Positions 18,455 through 27,115 of a stretch of 64,000 bases of DNA are shown piece by piece (position 1 is the first letter of the stretch; each line of letters starts with the position of its first letter). A program made the translations under genes and the position numbers. Source of the stretch: Rhodoblastus sp964425315 (GTDB lineage: Bacteria > Pseudomonadota > Alphaproteobacteria > Rhizobiales > Beijerinckiaceae); contig CAYRNB010000002.1 of NCBI GenBank assembly GCA_964425315.1, forward strand, positions 1 to 64,000, given 5' to 3'. The notes below the pieces were generated by a model. The model was not told where the DNA came from, ran no database searches, and saw only the letters and a program-made list of their open reading frames with translations.

Positions 18455-19831
18455 TCATTCCGCATCGGCCACGGTAGCGGCCCCCGAGCGCGAAAAGAGC
18501 GAACGCTGCTCGCCGCGCGCCAATTTCCTGACCCCTGCGGCGGCGGCGATCTCGCCCTTATTGGCGTAAGCCTCGTGATTGCGCTCGATTTCGTCGAGGT
18601 CATACAAGTAGTTGACCATGATCGTCGCCGATTCGCGGACGCCTTTCGCCGAGCGGTCGCCAAGCCAGTTGATTCGCTCCAAGCGCGCCCCATTGCCCAG
18701 ATGAAATCGCGCGACTTGATCGATCGGTCGTCCGCTTTCGTTCTTGGCTTTGAGAAAATATTGCGCAGCCAAAGGCTCTAGGACGCGACGCAAGGCCTCG
18801 CGGTTTTCGGGCGAATCGATCCAGTCCGGCCTGTTCAGAATTTCCCGCGAGGCGGCGTCCAGTCCTGGACTGGCGGCGTCGCTGGTTTCCAGCCATTTCA
18901 TGAAGCCGGGCGCCGGCGACAGGGTGACGAATTGGTCGAGCCTTGACAGTTCGCGGCGCAATTCTTCAACGACTTGTTTTATCAGAAAATTACCGAATGA
19001 CACGCCCGCCAGGCCATCCTGGCAATTCGAAATCGAATAGAAGACGGCCGTGCGCGCCTTCCTCGCGTGCTCCGGCTGGCGATCCGGCGCGAGCAGCGTC
19101 TGCACATTGTCGGGCATCGCCACGGTCAGCGCGACTTCCACGAAAATGAGCGGCTCGTCCACAAGAGCAGGATGGAAAAACGCGTAGCAGCGCCGATCCT
19201 GAGGATCGATGCGGCGTCGCAACTCATCCCAGTCGTGAATTTGGTGCACGGCCTCGTAACGAATGATTTTCTCCAAAATATTGGCCGGCGTCTCCCAATC
19301 GATATGACGCAATACGAGAAAACCCGGATTGAACCAGGAAGAGAAAAGGTGAACGAAATCGGCGTCGACCAAAGCCAGATCGGGATTTGCGCGTTTGAAC
19401 TTGAGGAAATCCGCGCGCATGGCGACGATATCCTTGGTCCCGCCCGGCGCCCGGTTGAGCCGACGGAATAATTCCTGACGGCGCGGTTCGGTCAAATAGT
19501 GAAGATTCGACGCCTCCGCCGCGCCGGGATTTCGCCCATAGGCTTCGACGGCTTGCGCGAGCCGCGCCCGATCCGGGCCGAAATCCGTCGCCAGACTTTG
19601 AAAGAACTCCGCCTTTTCGGATTCGGGCAGGCGCGCATAGGCGTCGAGGACATCACGCGCCAGTGCGGCCCCGGAAGCTTCGCCGCGCCCCGAGAGCAAA
19701 GCTTGGCACAAAGACAGCACGTCCCCCGCCGCGACGGGCGCGCCATTTGACGTCCTGATCCTGCGGTCGAGCAGATTGCGCCCGCGTTCGGCGATGCTGG
19801 TCAGCAAGTCGGAAAAAAAGGCATTGCTCAT
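18455..19831 (-). CDS. Malonyl-CoA decarboxylase
   Basis: A 458-residue enzyme decarboxylating malonyl-CoA to acetyl-CoA. The helical N-terminal domain (about 1-190) is followed by the GNAT-like catalytic domain, with FHPALVDEPLIFVEVALT (about 240-258), VFYSISNCQDGLAGVSFGN (about 287-306, containing a catalytic-type Ser) and the C-terminal ARFHLGNGARLERINWLGD, whose His-x-x-x-Gly fits the family. It stands alone downstream of mepA rather than with malonyl-CoA synthetase. With ccrA and etf in the window it likely helps balance acyl-CoA pools; that link is inferred. Confidence 0.92.
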   Translation of the reverse strand: MSNAFFSDLLTSIAERGRNLLDRRIRTSNGAPVAAGDVLSLCQALLSGRGEASGAALARDVLDAYARLPESEKAEFFQSLATDFGPDRARLAQAVEAYGRNPGAAEASNLHYLTEPRRQELFRRLNRAPGGTKDIVAMRADFLKFKRANPDLALVDADFVHLFSSWFNPGFLVLRHIDWETPANILEKIIRYEAVHQIHDWDELRRRIDPQDRRCYAFFHPALVDEPLIFVEVALTVAMPDNVQTLLAPDRQPEHARKARTAVFYSISNCQDGLAGVSFGNFLIKQVVEELRRELSRLDQFVTLSPAPGFMKWLETSDAASPGLDAASREILNRPDWIDSPENREALRRVLEPLAAQYFLKAKNESGRPIDQVARFHLGNGARLERINWLGDRSAKGVRESATIMVNYLYDLDEIERNHEAYANKGEIAAAAGVRKLARGEQRSLFSRSGAATVADAE

Positions 19832-19916
19832 GGCGCGCCCCCAGGCTCAAATTTCGATCGGCAGATTCGACGCAAAAGCCAGTAAAATTATGATGCAATT
19901 GCAAGTCGGGCGCCGC

Positions 19917-20879
19917 CTATTCCGCCGAGAGAACCTTCCTGCATTCGGATGGAAGACTGGCCATAGTCAGCCCCCGCCTCGGCTTGGCGCGGTGGCCGAT
20001 CCGCGATTGCCGAACGGACGGCCTGAACCAAAAGGCCAAGGAGGCGGCGTCGCAGCCCTCTCCCGGCGGAACCGCGATCTGCTCCCGACACGCCTGGTCT
20101 CCCTGCGGACAGGCGATGCGGACATGGAAATGATACTTATGACCCCAATAAGGTCGAATCTTGTGCAGCCAGGAACGATCGCCGGTTGCTTCACGGCAGA
20201 GCGCTTTCTTGATCGCGGCATTGACGAAAATGCGCTCCACTTGCGGATCCAGCGCGGCCGCCCGAATAATGCCCAGATGTCCCGACGTCCAGACTTTGGG
20301 ATCGACGTCGAGCCCATCCGGGCGCACGACGCCGACTGCCATCATTTGCTCGCTCTCCGCCCTTGTCAGTCTTCTGTCAGGCATCGGCATAAGCCATATG
20401 TCGGCGTCGAGACCGATCTGATGCGAGGCATGACCCGTCAGCATCGGACCGCCGCGCGGCTGCGACATATCGCCGACAAGAATGCCAGGCCATCCCGCTG
20501 TTTCAGGCGCTTCATTCGCCAGTTTTTCCAGAAATCTGATCAGATTGGGATGGCCCCAGTAACGGTCGCGCGAAATGCGCATGACCTTCCAGGTTGCGCC
20601 GTTAACAGGCATGGCTTGCGCTCCCGCAAGGCAGCCGCGCGAATAAAAGCCGATCGCGTGCGCGTCCATGGATGAGGGCTCCGTCTCGCGGCCGAATAAT
20701 TCTTTCGCCGGCGTCCCCGGACTATTGGGGTGAGCCAGCGGCGGCAAAGGCTTAGGGTTGACCGTGCCTCTTTCCTGCGCCCAGGCGGCGTAACTCGACG
20801 CGAACAATGCCGAAGCAAAGAGAGCGCCAGCGATCGGACGATTGAAGCGTTGTTTCGACCTCATCCCGTCAACCTTCAT
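19917..20879 (-). CDS. mepA: Penicillin-insensitive murein endopeptidase
   Basis: A 320-residue exported LAS-family zinc peptidase cutting D-Ala-mDAP cross-links. A signal peptide ends near AWAQ (about 35). The metal-site segments are LTGHASHQIGLDADIWL (His and Asp about 152-160) and YWGHKYHFHVRIACP (His pair about 246-251). Cys residues after HVRI fit the usual disulfides. An ATG at 20864 is an alternative start; neither has a clear ribosome-binding site. It diverges from an L,D-transpeptidase gene, another wall enzyme, 82 bp away. Confidence 0.93.
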   Translation of the reverse strand: MKVDGMRSKQRFNRPIAGALFASALFASSYAAWAQERGTVNPKPLPPLAHPNSPGTPAKELFGRETEPSSMDAHAIGFYSRGCLAGAQAMPVNGATWKVMRISRDRYWGHPNLIRFLEKLANEAPETAGWPGILVGDMSQPRGGPMLTGHASHQIGLDADIWLMPMPDRRLTRAESEQMMAVGVVRPDGLDVDPKVWTSGHLGIIRAAALDPQVERIFVNAAIKKALCREATGDRSWLHKIRPYWGHKYHFHVRIACPQGDQACREQIAVPPGEGCDAASLAFWFRPSVRQSRIGHRAKPRRGLTMASLPSECRKVLSAE

Positions 20880-20961
20880 TTCTGATTGAACTTTACGAAG
20901 CCTAGGCGAATTGGAATCGTAGCGCGGGGTGACTGTCCCGAGTTGGTCATGGGAGCGAATT

Positions 20962-21564
20962 ATGCGTAAACAGATTCAGCTTCTTGTTGTTTTTGTTTCG
21001 TTATTTCTCACCCCGCTTACGGCCGCAGCGCGAGTCCACATCACGATTAACCTGTCAACGCAACGGATGGCCGTTCAAGCCTCAAATGGCGCCTCCTATT
21101 CCTGGCGGATATCCACGGCGCGCGCCGGCTATGTCACCCCGCGTGGCGTCTATTCGGCGGTCAATCTGCAAAGGATGCACTATTCAAAAAAATACCACCA
21201 TTCCCCCATGCCGCATTCGATATTCTTTCGCGGCGGCTTCGCCATCCATGGCACTTACGAAACCCGCTGGCTCGGCCATCCGGCTTCGCATGGCTGCGTC
21301 CGCCTCTCGCCCGCCCATGCCGCCACTCTTTTCAAATTGGTGCGCGCCGAAGGCGCCACAATCCATATAATCGGCTCCCCGCCGCCGAGCAGGCCGTTCG
21401 CCAGAGCGGGGCGGCGTCATGCGTATCGCCATCATTTCCATCATTCCAGCCGATACAGTCGCTCCGGCCAACGCGGCCATGGCTTTTCCTATCTTTCCAA
21501 TCCGCCCAGACACCGCCACTCACACTCAAGGCCGCGGATCTTCGGCTTCGCAACGGCGCATTAG
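20962..21564 (+). CDS. L,D-transpeptidase (YkuD domain)
   Basis: A 200-residue exported enzyme with a signal peptide (QLLVVFVSLFLTPLTAAA). The YkuD catalytic core holds FAIHGT (His about 95) and HPASHGCVRLSPAHA (His-Gly-Cys, Cys about 112), needed for 3-3 peptidoglycan links or lipoprotein attachment. The C-terminal tail is rich in His, Arg and Ser (RRHAYRHHFHHSSRYSRSGQ), likely a wall-binding or metal-sensitive tail. ATG 20962 has GGGAG at seven bases. Confidence 0.9.
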   Translation: MRKQIQLLVVFVSLFLTPLTAAARVHITINLSTQRMAVQASNGASYSWRISTARAGYVTPRGVYSAVNLQRMHYSKKYHHSPMPHSIFFRGGFAIHGTYETRWLGHPASHGCVRLSPAHAATLFKLVRAEGATIHIIGSPPPSRPFARAGRRHAYRHHFHHSSRYSRSGQRGHGFSYLSNPPRHRHSHSRPRIFGFATAH

Positions 21565-21578
21565 GCGCGCCACAGACA

Positions 21579-21854
21579 CTAAAGGCTCTTCCCGCCTGAA
21601 TCGTAACGTAATTTGAGCGCGATGATCAGGAGCGTGAGCGCCACCGTCACCACATTGAACACAATAATGGCGGCGGAGCCGATCAGCAGGCCATAAATCA
21701 GCCAGAGTGTGCAGCCGACCGCGAACGTCAGTTGGGTGATGAGGGAAACGGCCTTGGCGTCACGGCTGCGCAGAATCTTGATCGCCTGTGGCGTCCAACA
21801 GAGGGTCGTCAGGGTTCCGGCGGCAAAGCCGATGGTTTCGGACGGAAGGTTCAC
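21579..21854 (-). CDS. SemiSWEET-family transporter
   Basis: A 91-residue protein with three predicted membrane helices, matching the bacterial half-SWEET (MtN3/saliva, PQ-loop) family. The signature GTLTTLCWTPQAIKILRSRD contains the PQ motif near residue 22. Helix 3 includes GLLIGSAAIIVFNVVTVALT with the pore Asn. Bacterial SemiSWEETs dimerise to pass sugars; the substrate here is unknown. The GTG start at 21854 has GGGGA upstream. It lies 35 bp after hrcA on the same strand. Confidence 0.85.
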   Translation of the reverse strand: MNLPSETIGFAAGTLTTLCWTPQAIKILRSRDAKAVSLITQLTFAVGCTLWLIYGLLIGSAAIIVFNVVTVALTLLIIALKLRYDSGGKSL

Positions 21855-21889
21855 GCGCCAGTCCCCATATCGATTGAGCCATGGCGGTT

Positions 21890-22978
21890 TTATACGCCGC
21901 CGAATAGTCGCGCCATCACCCGCGCCGTATAATCGACCATGGGCACGACGCGCGCGTAATTGAGCCTCGTCGGCCCGATCACGCCGAGCACTCCGACGAT
22001 CCGCCGCTGGGAATCGTGAAAAGGCGCCGCCACCATGGAGGAGCCGGAAAGCGAAAAAAGCTTGTTTTCCGATCCGATGAAAATGCGGACGCCTTCGCCA
22101 TTTTCTGCGCGCGCAAGGAGATCGATCACGTCGCGCTTGGTTTCGAGGTCGTCGAACAGCAGACGAATGCGCTCGACATCCGCCATGGCGGTCACATCTT
22201 CCAGGAGATTGGCCTGGCCGCGCACAATAAGATTCTGAGCCGCGCCCGCCGGGCCCACCCAACTGGCAAGGCCCGCGGATACCAACCTCGCGGTCAACAC
22301 GTCGAGCTCGGCCTGAGCGGCGCCGCGAGAGGCTTCGATCTCGGCGCGTAGCTGGCCCAGAGTGCGGCCGCGCAGCCGCGCATTAAGATAGTTGCTTGCC
22401 TCAATCAGGGAGGAAGGCGGCAAATCCGACGGCACCGGCAGAATACGATTCTCGACCGATCCATCCTCCGAAACCAGAATCGCCAAGGCCTTCTCCGGCT
22501 CCAGCCGAACAAATTCGACCTGCTTGAGGCGATTGTTCTCCTTGGTCGTCAGAACCACGCCGGCGCCGCGTGACAGTCCCGAAACCAACGACCCCGCCTC
22601 GACCAGCGCCTCTTCAATCGTCCGTTCGCGCAAAGCCGCACCGATCTGCGCTTCGATTTGGGCTCTCTCCTGATCGCTCAGGTCGCCGATCTGCAACAGG
22701 GAATCGACAAAAAAGCGCAAGCCCAACTCCGTCGGCAATCGTCCGGCGCTGGTATGCGGCGAATAGACAAGGCCCAGTTCCTCCAGATCCTGCATGACGT
22801 TGCGGACTGAAGCGGCGGAAAGAGACATGGGGAGAATTCGCGACAAATGTCGGGAGCCCACTGGCTCGCCGTGCGCTAAATAAGTCTCGACGATATTCCG
22901 GAAAATCTCGCGCGAACGCTCGTTGAGCCTGGACAGAGCGCCAAGGCCCGGCGGCGGAAATTCGGGGTGCGAAGCCAT
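21890..22978 (-). CDS. hrcA: Heat-inducible transcription repressor HrcA
   Basis: A 362-residue repressor with an N-terminal winged-helix domain (LNERSREIFRNIVETYLAHG and LSAASVRNVMQDLEELGLV, about 18-80), a GAF-like domain and an inserted dimerisation segment, ending VMARLFGGV. HrcA binds CIRCE operators in front of groESL and related operons, helped by GroEL. It is not followed by grpE, its frequent partner, but by a SemiSWEET gene. A 17-base near-palindrome (22979-22995) touches the start codon and could hinder translation. Confidence 0.95.
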   Translation of the reverse strand: MASHPEFPPPGLGALSRLNERSREIFRNIVETYLAHGEPVGSRHLSRILPMSLSAASVRNVMQDLEELGLVYSPHTSAGRLPTELGLRFFVDSLLQIGDLSDQERAQIEAQIGAALRERTIEEALVEAGSLVSGLSRGAGVVLTTKENNRLKQVEFVRLEPEKALAILVSEDGSVENRILPVPSDLPPSSLIEASNYLNARLRGRTLGQLRAEIEASRGAAQAELDVLTARLVSAGLASWVGPAGAAQNLIVRGQANLLEDVTAMADVERIRLLFDDLETKRDVIDLLARAENGEGVRIFIGSENKLFSLSGSSMVAAPFHDSQRRIVGVLGVIGPTRLNYARVVPMVDYTARVMARLFGGV

Positions 22979-23035
22979 GGGGCAAATCTTACCCCTCGCG
23001 CCGCCAGGCGCAAGCGGTTGCGAGAGTCAATAAAC

Positions 23036-23072
23036 CCGAAAGCCCCGACGACGAAGCCGACGGGGTTGGAAA
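23036..23072 (-). terminator. Probable rpsT terminator
   Basis: On the minus strand, downstream of the rpsT stop, CCCCGTCG and CGTCGGGG form a stem with one T-T mismatch around GGCTTCGT-like loop bases. It is followed by CTTTCGGGTTTATT, moderately T-rich. This fits a weak intrinsic terminator between rpsT and hrcA. Confidence 0.5.
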
Positions 23073-23093
23073 AGTGCGTTAGCGACCAGGACG

Positions 23094-23366
23094 TTAGCTC
23101 TGCTTGGCGAGCGCGGCGACGCCGGCGGTCAAGCGCGACACTTTGCGTGACGCGGCGTTCTTGTGAACGACGCCTTTCTGCGCCGCCCGCATCAGGACCG
23201 GCTCCGCGGCGGCGAGGGCCGTCTTCGCCGCCGTTTGATCGCCGGCGCGGATCGCTTCCTCAACCTTGCGAATGGAAGTGCGCATTTTGCTGCGGCGCTG
23301 GCGGTTCACCGCCGTGCGGCGGTCGATCTGACGGACGGCCTTTTTAGCCGATTTCGTATTGGCCAT
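23094..23366 (-). CDS. rpsT: 30S ribosomal protein S20
   Basis: The 90-residue basic protein S20 (MANTKSAKKAVRQIDRRTAV..., KGVVHKNAASRKVSRLTAGV), a helical 16S rRNA binder. A very good promoter lies upstream at 23460-23488 and its leader contains a perfect 8-bp hairpin. In many Rhizobiales this gene stands directly before dnaA; here hrcA follows instead. Confidence 0.97.
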   Translation of the reverse strand: MANTKSAKKAVRQIDRRTAVNRQRRSKMRTSIRKVEEAIRAGDQTAAKTALAAAEPVLMRAAQKGVVHKNAASRKVSRLTAGVAALAKQS

Positions 23367-23426
23367 AATTTTCCTCGGACGAAGCGCCGCCCAAATCCTG
23401 GGGCGCGCAGTCGAAAAAACGTTGAC

Positions 23427-23445
23427 GGCGCCTGTTGCAGGCGCC
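23427..23445 (-). promoter_or_regulatory. Leader hairpin of rpsT
   Basis: GGCGCCTG and CAGGCGCC form a perfect 8-bp inverted repeat with a 3-base loop, about 10 bases after the predicted transcription start of rpsT. On the minus strand it is followed after seven bases by six Ts (23414-23419). It could be an attenuator or an S20-responsive leader element; the function is inferred from position only. Confidence 0.5.
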
Positions 23446-23459
23446 GCGAGCAGAGGCGC

Positions 23460-23488
23460 TTATAAGCGCGAAACCGACCGGACGTCAA
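23460..23488 (-). promoter_or_regulatory. Promoter of rpsT
   Basis: Minus-strand TTGACG, a 17-bp spacer and TTATAA closely match the housekeeping consensus. The predicted start near 23453 leaves a leader of about 85 nt before the rpsT ATG. Confidence 0.75.
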
Positions 23489-23515
23489 CGCGCGATTTGG
23501 GCTCCCGTCGCGGCT

Positions 23516-24289
23516 TCAACGATTCTTGAAGCGGGGCGGGCGCTTTTCAATAAAGGCCGCCATGCCCTCTTTCTGGTCCTGCGTCGCGAATGTGGCGTGA
23601 AAATTCCGTCTTTCAAATTTCACCCCTTCTTCGAGGGTCGTCGACTGCGACGTATGGATGCAGTCCTTGACCTGCATCGCGATGGGCAGCGACATGGAAG
23701 CAATCGTCGCCGCCGCCTTCATCGCCTCTTCGAGCAAAACTTCGGCCGGTACGATGCGCGAAATGAGGCCGGCGCGCTCAGCTTCCTGTGCATCCATCAT
23801 GCGGCCGGTCAGGCACATTTCCATCGCCTTGGCCTTGCCGACTGCTCGCGTCAATCGCTGAGTGCCGCCGGCGCCGGGTGTAATGCCAAGCTTGATCTCC
23901 GGCTGCCCGAATTTGGCGTTTTCCGCCGCGAGAATGAAATCGCACATCATCGCCAACTCGCAGCCGCCGCCAAGAGCGAAGCCGGCTACGGCGGCTATGG
24001 CCGGCTTGCGAAAATAGGACAGCCTTTCCCAACTGGCGATCGTGTCGCTGAGATAGGCGTCCATGTAAGTCAGGGCGTGCAGTTCTTTGATGTCGGCGCC
24101 CGCCGCAAAAGCCTTGTCCGAACCGGTGAGAACGAGGGCGCCGATATTGGGGTCTTTTTCGAATGCGTCGAGCGCGACGTTGAGTTCGGCGATCAGGGCG
24201 GAATTAAGCGCATTCAGGGCCTTGGGCCGGTTGAGCCGAATGAGCCCGACCGATCCGTGGATTTCGACAATGATGTTTTCAAAAATCAT
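23516..24289 (-). CDS. Enoyl-CoA hydratase
   Basis: A 257-residue crotonase-family protein. The oxyanion-hole segment AFAAGADIKELHAL (about 61-72) and GFALGGGCELAMMCD (about 102-116) are present, and the catalytic acids lie in KFGQPEIKLGITPGAGGTQRL (Glu about 131 and about 151). It hydrates short-chain enoyl-CoA such as crotonyl-CoA. This enoyl-CoA hydratase next to rpsT and close to ubiE/mutM is a conserved rhizobial arrangement. Confidence 0.94.
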   Translation of the reverse strand: MIFENIIVEIHGSVGLIRLNRPKALNALNSALIAELNVALDAFEKDPNIGALVLTGSDKAFAAGADIKELHALTYMDAYLSDTIASWERLSYFRKPAIAAVAGFALGGGCELAMMCDFILAAENAKFGQPEIKLGITPGAGGTQRLTRAVGKAKAMEMCLTGRMMDAQEAERAGLISRIVPAEVLLEEAMKAAATIASMSLPIAMQVKDCIHTSQSTTLEEGVKFERRNFHATFATQDQKEGMAAFIEKRPPRFKNR

Positions 24290-24356
24290 GGCGCGCCCTT
24301 CCTGGCTCTTCCGCCGAAAGGGCTAGCAAAGCCCGTACCATGTGGAAAGCGGCGCG

Positions 24357-25340
24357 TCACAGCCCTTCGAACAAGGCGGTCGAAAGATAACGCTCCGCGA
24401 AAGACGGAATGATGATGACGATATTCTTGCCTTCCGAACTTGGGCGCGCCGCCACCTGCAGCGCCGCCGCCACCGCTGCGCCCGATGAAATGCCGACCGG
24501 AACGCCCTCCATCCGGGCGACTTGCCGCGCCATCTCCATGGCCGCGGCGCTGTCGATTGTCACTACTTCGTCGATTACGGCGCGATCGAGCACCGGCGGC
24601 ACGAAGCCGGCGCCAATGCCTTGAATCTTATGAGGCCCAGGTTGGCCGCCCGACAAAACCGGCGATTCGACCGGTTCGACGGCCACCATTTTCACGCTTG
24701 GCTTGCGTGATTTGAGGACTTCGCCAACGCCGGTGATGGTGCCGCCCGTGCCGACGCCCGAAATGACAATATCGACGCCGCCCTCGGTGTCGTTCCAAAT
24801 TTCTTCAGCCGTGGTGCGACGGTGAATCTCTGGATTGGCCGGATTTTCAAACTGGGCTGGCGTGATTGCATCCGGCGTCGATGCGACCAGTTCCGCCGCC
24901 TTGGCTATGGCGCCTTTCATCCCCTGCGCCGCCGGCGTCAGCACCAATTCGGCGCCGAGCAGAGCCAGCATTTTGCGCCGCTCGATCGACATGGATTCCG
25001 GCATGACCAGCTGCAGTTTATAACCGCGCGCCGCGGCGACGAAGGCGAGCGCAATGCCGGTATTGCCAGATGTCGGTTCGATCAGAACGGTTTTTTCTGG
25101 AGCAATCTTGCCCTTCGCTTCCAACGCGTCGATCATCGAAACGCCGATACGGTCTTTGACCGAGGCGATCGGATTGAAGAATTCGAGTTTGGCGAGCAAA
25201 TTCGCCTTCACTCCGCGCGCCGCCGCCAAACGATCGAAACGCACAAGCGGCGTGTCGCCGATCGTGTCGGTGATGGAATGGTATATTTTTCCGCGTCCTG
25301 GCTTGTTCACCGCCGGTTCCGCTTTGGTCGCGTCATTCAT
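24357..25340 (-). CDS. cysK: Cysteine synthase A
   Basis: A 327-residue PLP enzyme making cysteine from O-acetylserine and sulfide. The PLP lysine is in FFNPIASVKDRIGVSM (about 56), the substrate loop in LIEPTSGNTGIALA (about 84-90), and the phosphate loop in VISGVGTGGTITGVG (about 192-202). The C-terminal end YLSTALFEGL matches CysK, although the last residue expected for docking into SAT (Ile) is absent. ATG 25340 has AAGGGAG upstream. Confidence 0.93.
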   Translation of the reverse strand: MNDATKAEPAVNKPGRGKIYHSITDTIGDTPLVRFDRLAAARGVKANLLAKLEFFNPIASVKDRIGVSMIDALEAKGKIAPEKTVLIEPTSGNTGIALAFVAAARGYKLQLVMPESMSIERRKMLALLGAELVLTPAAQGMKGAIAKAAELVASTPDAITPAQFENPANPEIHRRTTAEEIWNDTEGGVDIVISGVGTGGTITGVGEVLKSRKPSVKMVAVEPVESPVLSGGQPGPHKIQGIGAGFVPPVLDRAVIDEVVTIDSAAAMEMARQVARMEGVPVGISSGAAVAAALQVAARPSSEGKNIVIIIPSFAERYLSTALFEGL

Positions 25341-25408
25341 TGCTTGCTCCCTTGGGCCCCTCCCGCCTCGCTCCAGCCAAACTAACAAGGTTGATATAAT
25401 TTGTCGAT

Positions 25409-25870
25409 TTAACGCAACGGCGACTTTTCTCCTGTCGAGCCAAATCCACCGGTTCCGCGCGTCGTCGCCGAAAGGTCCTCCACTGCGACGAGGCGGGCCT
25501 GTGGCGCCGGAGCGACAACGAGCTGCGCAATGCGGGCGCCGCGGGCGATCTCGAACGGCTGGTCGCCGTGATTGACCAGGATGATCCCCACTTCGCCACG
25601 ATAGTCGCTGTCGATCGTCCCCGGCGCGTTCAAGACCGTCACGCCATATTTGATGGCCAAGCCGGAACGCGGCCGCGTCTGGGCCTCGTAGCCTGGGGCG
25701 ATCTCCATCACCAAACCCGTCGGAATCAAGGCCCGGCCGCCCGGGCGCAGAATGACTGGCGCATCGGCGGGAAGGGCCGCAAGCAGATCGAGGCCCGCGG
25801 CGCCGGCGCTTTGATAGGCCGGCAGCGGCAAATCCGCGGCATGGGGCAGGCGTTTGATCTTGATCTCCAA
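25409..25870 (-). CDS. dut: dUTP diphosphatase
   Basis: A 153-residue trimeric dUTPase hydrolysing dUTP to dUMP. The five motifs are visible: AGAAGLDLLA, RPRSGLAIKYGVTVLN, GTIDSDYRGEVGIILVN, RIAQLVVAP and the C-terminal P-loop-like RGTGGFGSTG. TTG 25870 is the likely start, immediately after the coaBC stop, with GAGGGG in the end of coaBC; the two are probably one transcript. The coaBC-dut order is common in bacteria. Confidence 0.95.
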   Translation of the reverse strand: MEIKIKRLPHAADLPLPAYQSAGAAGLDLLAALPADAPVILRPGGRALIPTGLVMEIAPGYEAQTRPRSGLAIKYGVTVLNAPGTIDSDYRGEVGIILVNHGDQPFEIARGARIAQLVVAPAPQARLVAVEDLSATTRGTGGFGSTGEKSPLR

Positions 25871-27103
25871 TCAGCGCCCCTCGCGTTTTGTCGACATTTG
25901 AGCAAGCACTGCGATCAGTCGACGCGCAGCGGCGTTTTTGTCGAGCTTCGGAAAAGTCGTCTCTCCCTCGGAGCCGACGATAATGAGCGTATTTTCTTCG
26001 CCGCCCATGACGCCGCTCGCCGGACTGACGTCATTGGCCACGATCAGGTCGCACCCTTTCCGCGCCAGTTTTTCTTTGGCGTGCTCGATCACCCTTTCGG
26101 TTTCGGCCGCAAAGCCGACGACAAATTCCGGACGGTTTTTGGCGCGCCGCGCCACTTTGGCGAGAATGTCGGGATTTTCCACCAGGCGCAGTGCGGGCGG
26201 GCCTTGATCCGTTTTCTTGATCTTTTGGACGGCCCCGTCCTCAACCCGCCAATCGGCGACCGCCGCGGCGGCGATGAAAATGTCGCATGGCTGCGCCGAT
26301 TCGACCGCTTCCGCCATGTCGCGCGCTGTTTCGACGCGCACGATGCGCACATTTCTTGGCGCGTCAAGCGCGACAGGACCAGATATCAGCGTCACTTCGG
26401 CGCCTGCCTCTTGCGCCGCTCTCGCTATGGCGTAGCCCTGCCTGCCCGACGAGCGATTGGCGATAAAGCGGACCGGATCGATCGGCTCATGCGTCGGGCC
26501 AGCGGTGACGACGATCTTTTTTCCGACAAGACTTGGCGCGGAGCCGTCCCCCGTTTCCAAAGCGGCTTTCACCGCCGAAAAGATTTCTTCCGGCTCCGCC
26601 AGGCGGCCGGGGCCAAATTCGCCGCAGGCCATTTCGCCTTCATTGGGTCCGACGAAAATCATGCCGTCGGCCCGCAATCGCGCAATGTTGCGCTGCGTCG
26701 CCGGGTGGGTCCACATGCGCCAGTTCATCGCCGGCGCCGCGAGAATCCTTTTGTCCGACGCGAGAAGCAGAGTGGAGGCGAGATCGTTGGCGAGACCCTG
26801 CGCCGCTTTCGCCAGAAGATCGGCGGTCGCGGGCGCGATAACCACGAGATCGGCCTGCCGGGTCAGCTCGATATGGCCCATTTCGGTCTCGTCGGTCAGC
26901 GAAAACAAATCCTCGAAGACCTTATAGTTGCTCAGGCTCGCGAGCGACAGCGGCGTAACGAATTGCCCGCCGGCATGGGTGAGGACGACTCGAACCTTCA
27001 TGCCGGCGCCTCGAAGAAGACGAATCAGTTCAAGGCTTTTGTATGCCGCTATGCCGCCGCCAACGATCAGCAGAATGGATGGTTTTTCGGCGGGCGTCGC
27101 CAT
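25871..27103 (-). CDS. coaBC: Bifunctional phosphopantothenoylcysteine decarboxylase / phosphopantothenate-cysteine ligase
   Basis: A 410-residue two-domain enzyme for two steps of coenzyme A synthesis. The N-terminal FMN decarboxylase (CoaC, about 1-185) has LIVGGGIAAYKSLELIRLLR, IAPATADLLAKAAQGLANDL, PAMNWRMW and a Cys in EGEMACGEFGPGRLAE. The C-terminal ligase (CoaB) begins KKIVVTAGPTHEPIDPVRFI with NRSSGRQGYA, then AAAVADWR and the lysine-rich KIKKTDQ. The gene is adjacent to dut and 12 bp after ubiB. Confidence 0.96.
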   Translation of the reverse strand: MATPAEKPSILLIVGGGIAAYKSLELIRLLRGAGMKVRVVLTHAGGQFVTPLSLASLSNYKVFEDLFSLTDETEMGHIELTRQADLVVIAPATADLLAKAAQGLANDLASTLLLASDKRILAAPAMNWRMWTHPATQRNIARLRADGMIFVGPNEGEMACGEFGPGRLAEPEEIFSAVKAALETGDGSAPSLVGKKIVVTAGPTHEPIDPVRFIANRSSGRQGYAIARAAQEAGAEVTLISGPVALDAPRNVRIVRVETARDMAEAVESAQPCDIFIAAAAVADWRVEDGAVQKIKKTDQGPPALRLVENPDILAKVARRAKNRPEFVVGFAAETERVIEHAKEKLARKGCDLIVANDVSPASGVMGGEENTLIIVGSEGETTFPKLDKNAAARRLIAVLAQMSTKREGR

Positions 27104-27115
27104 GGCCGGTGCTCC

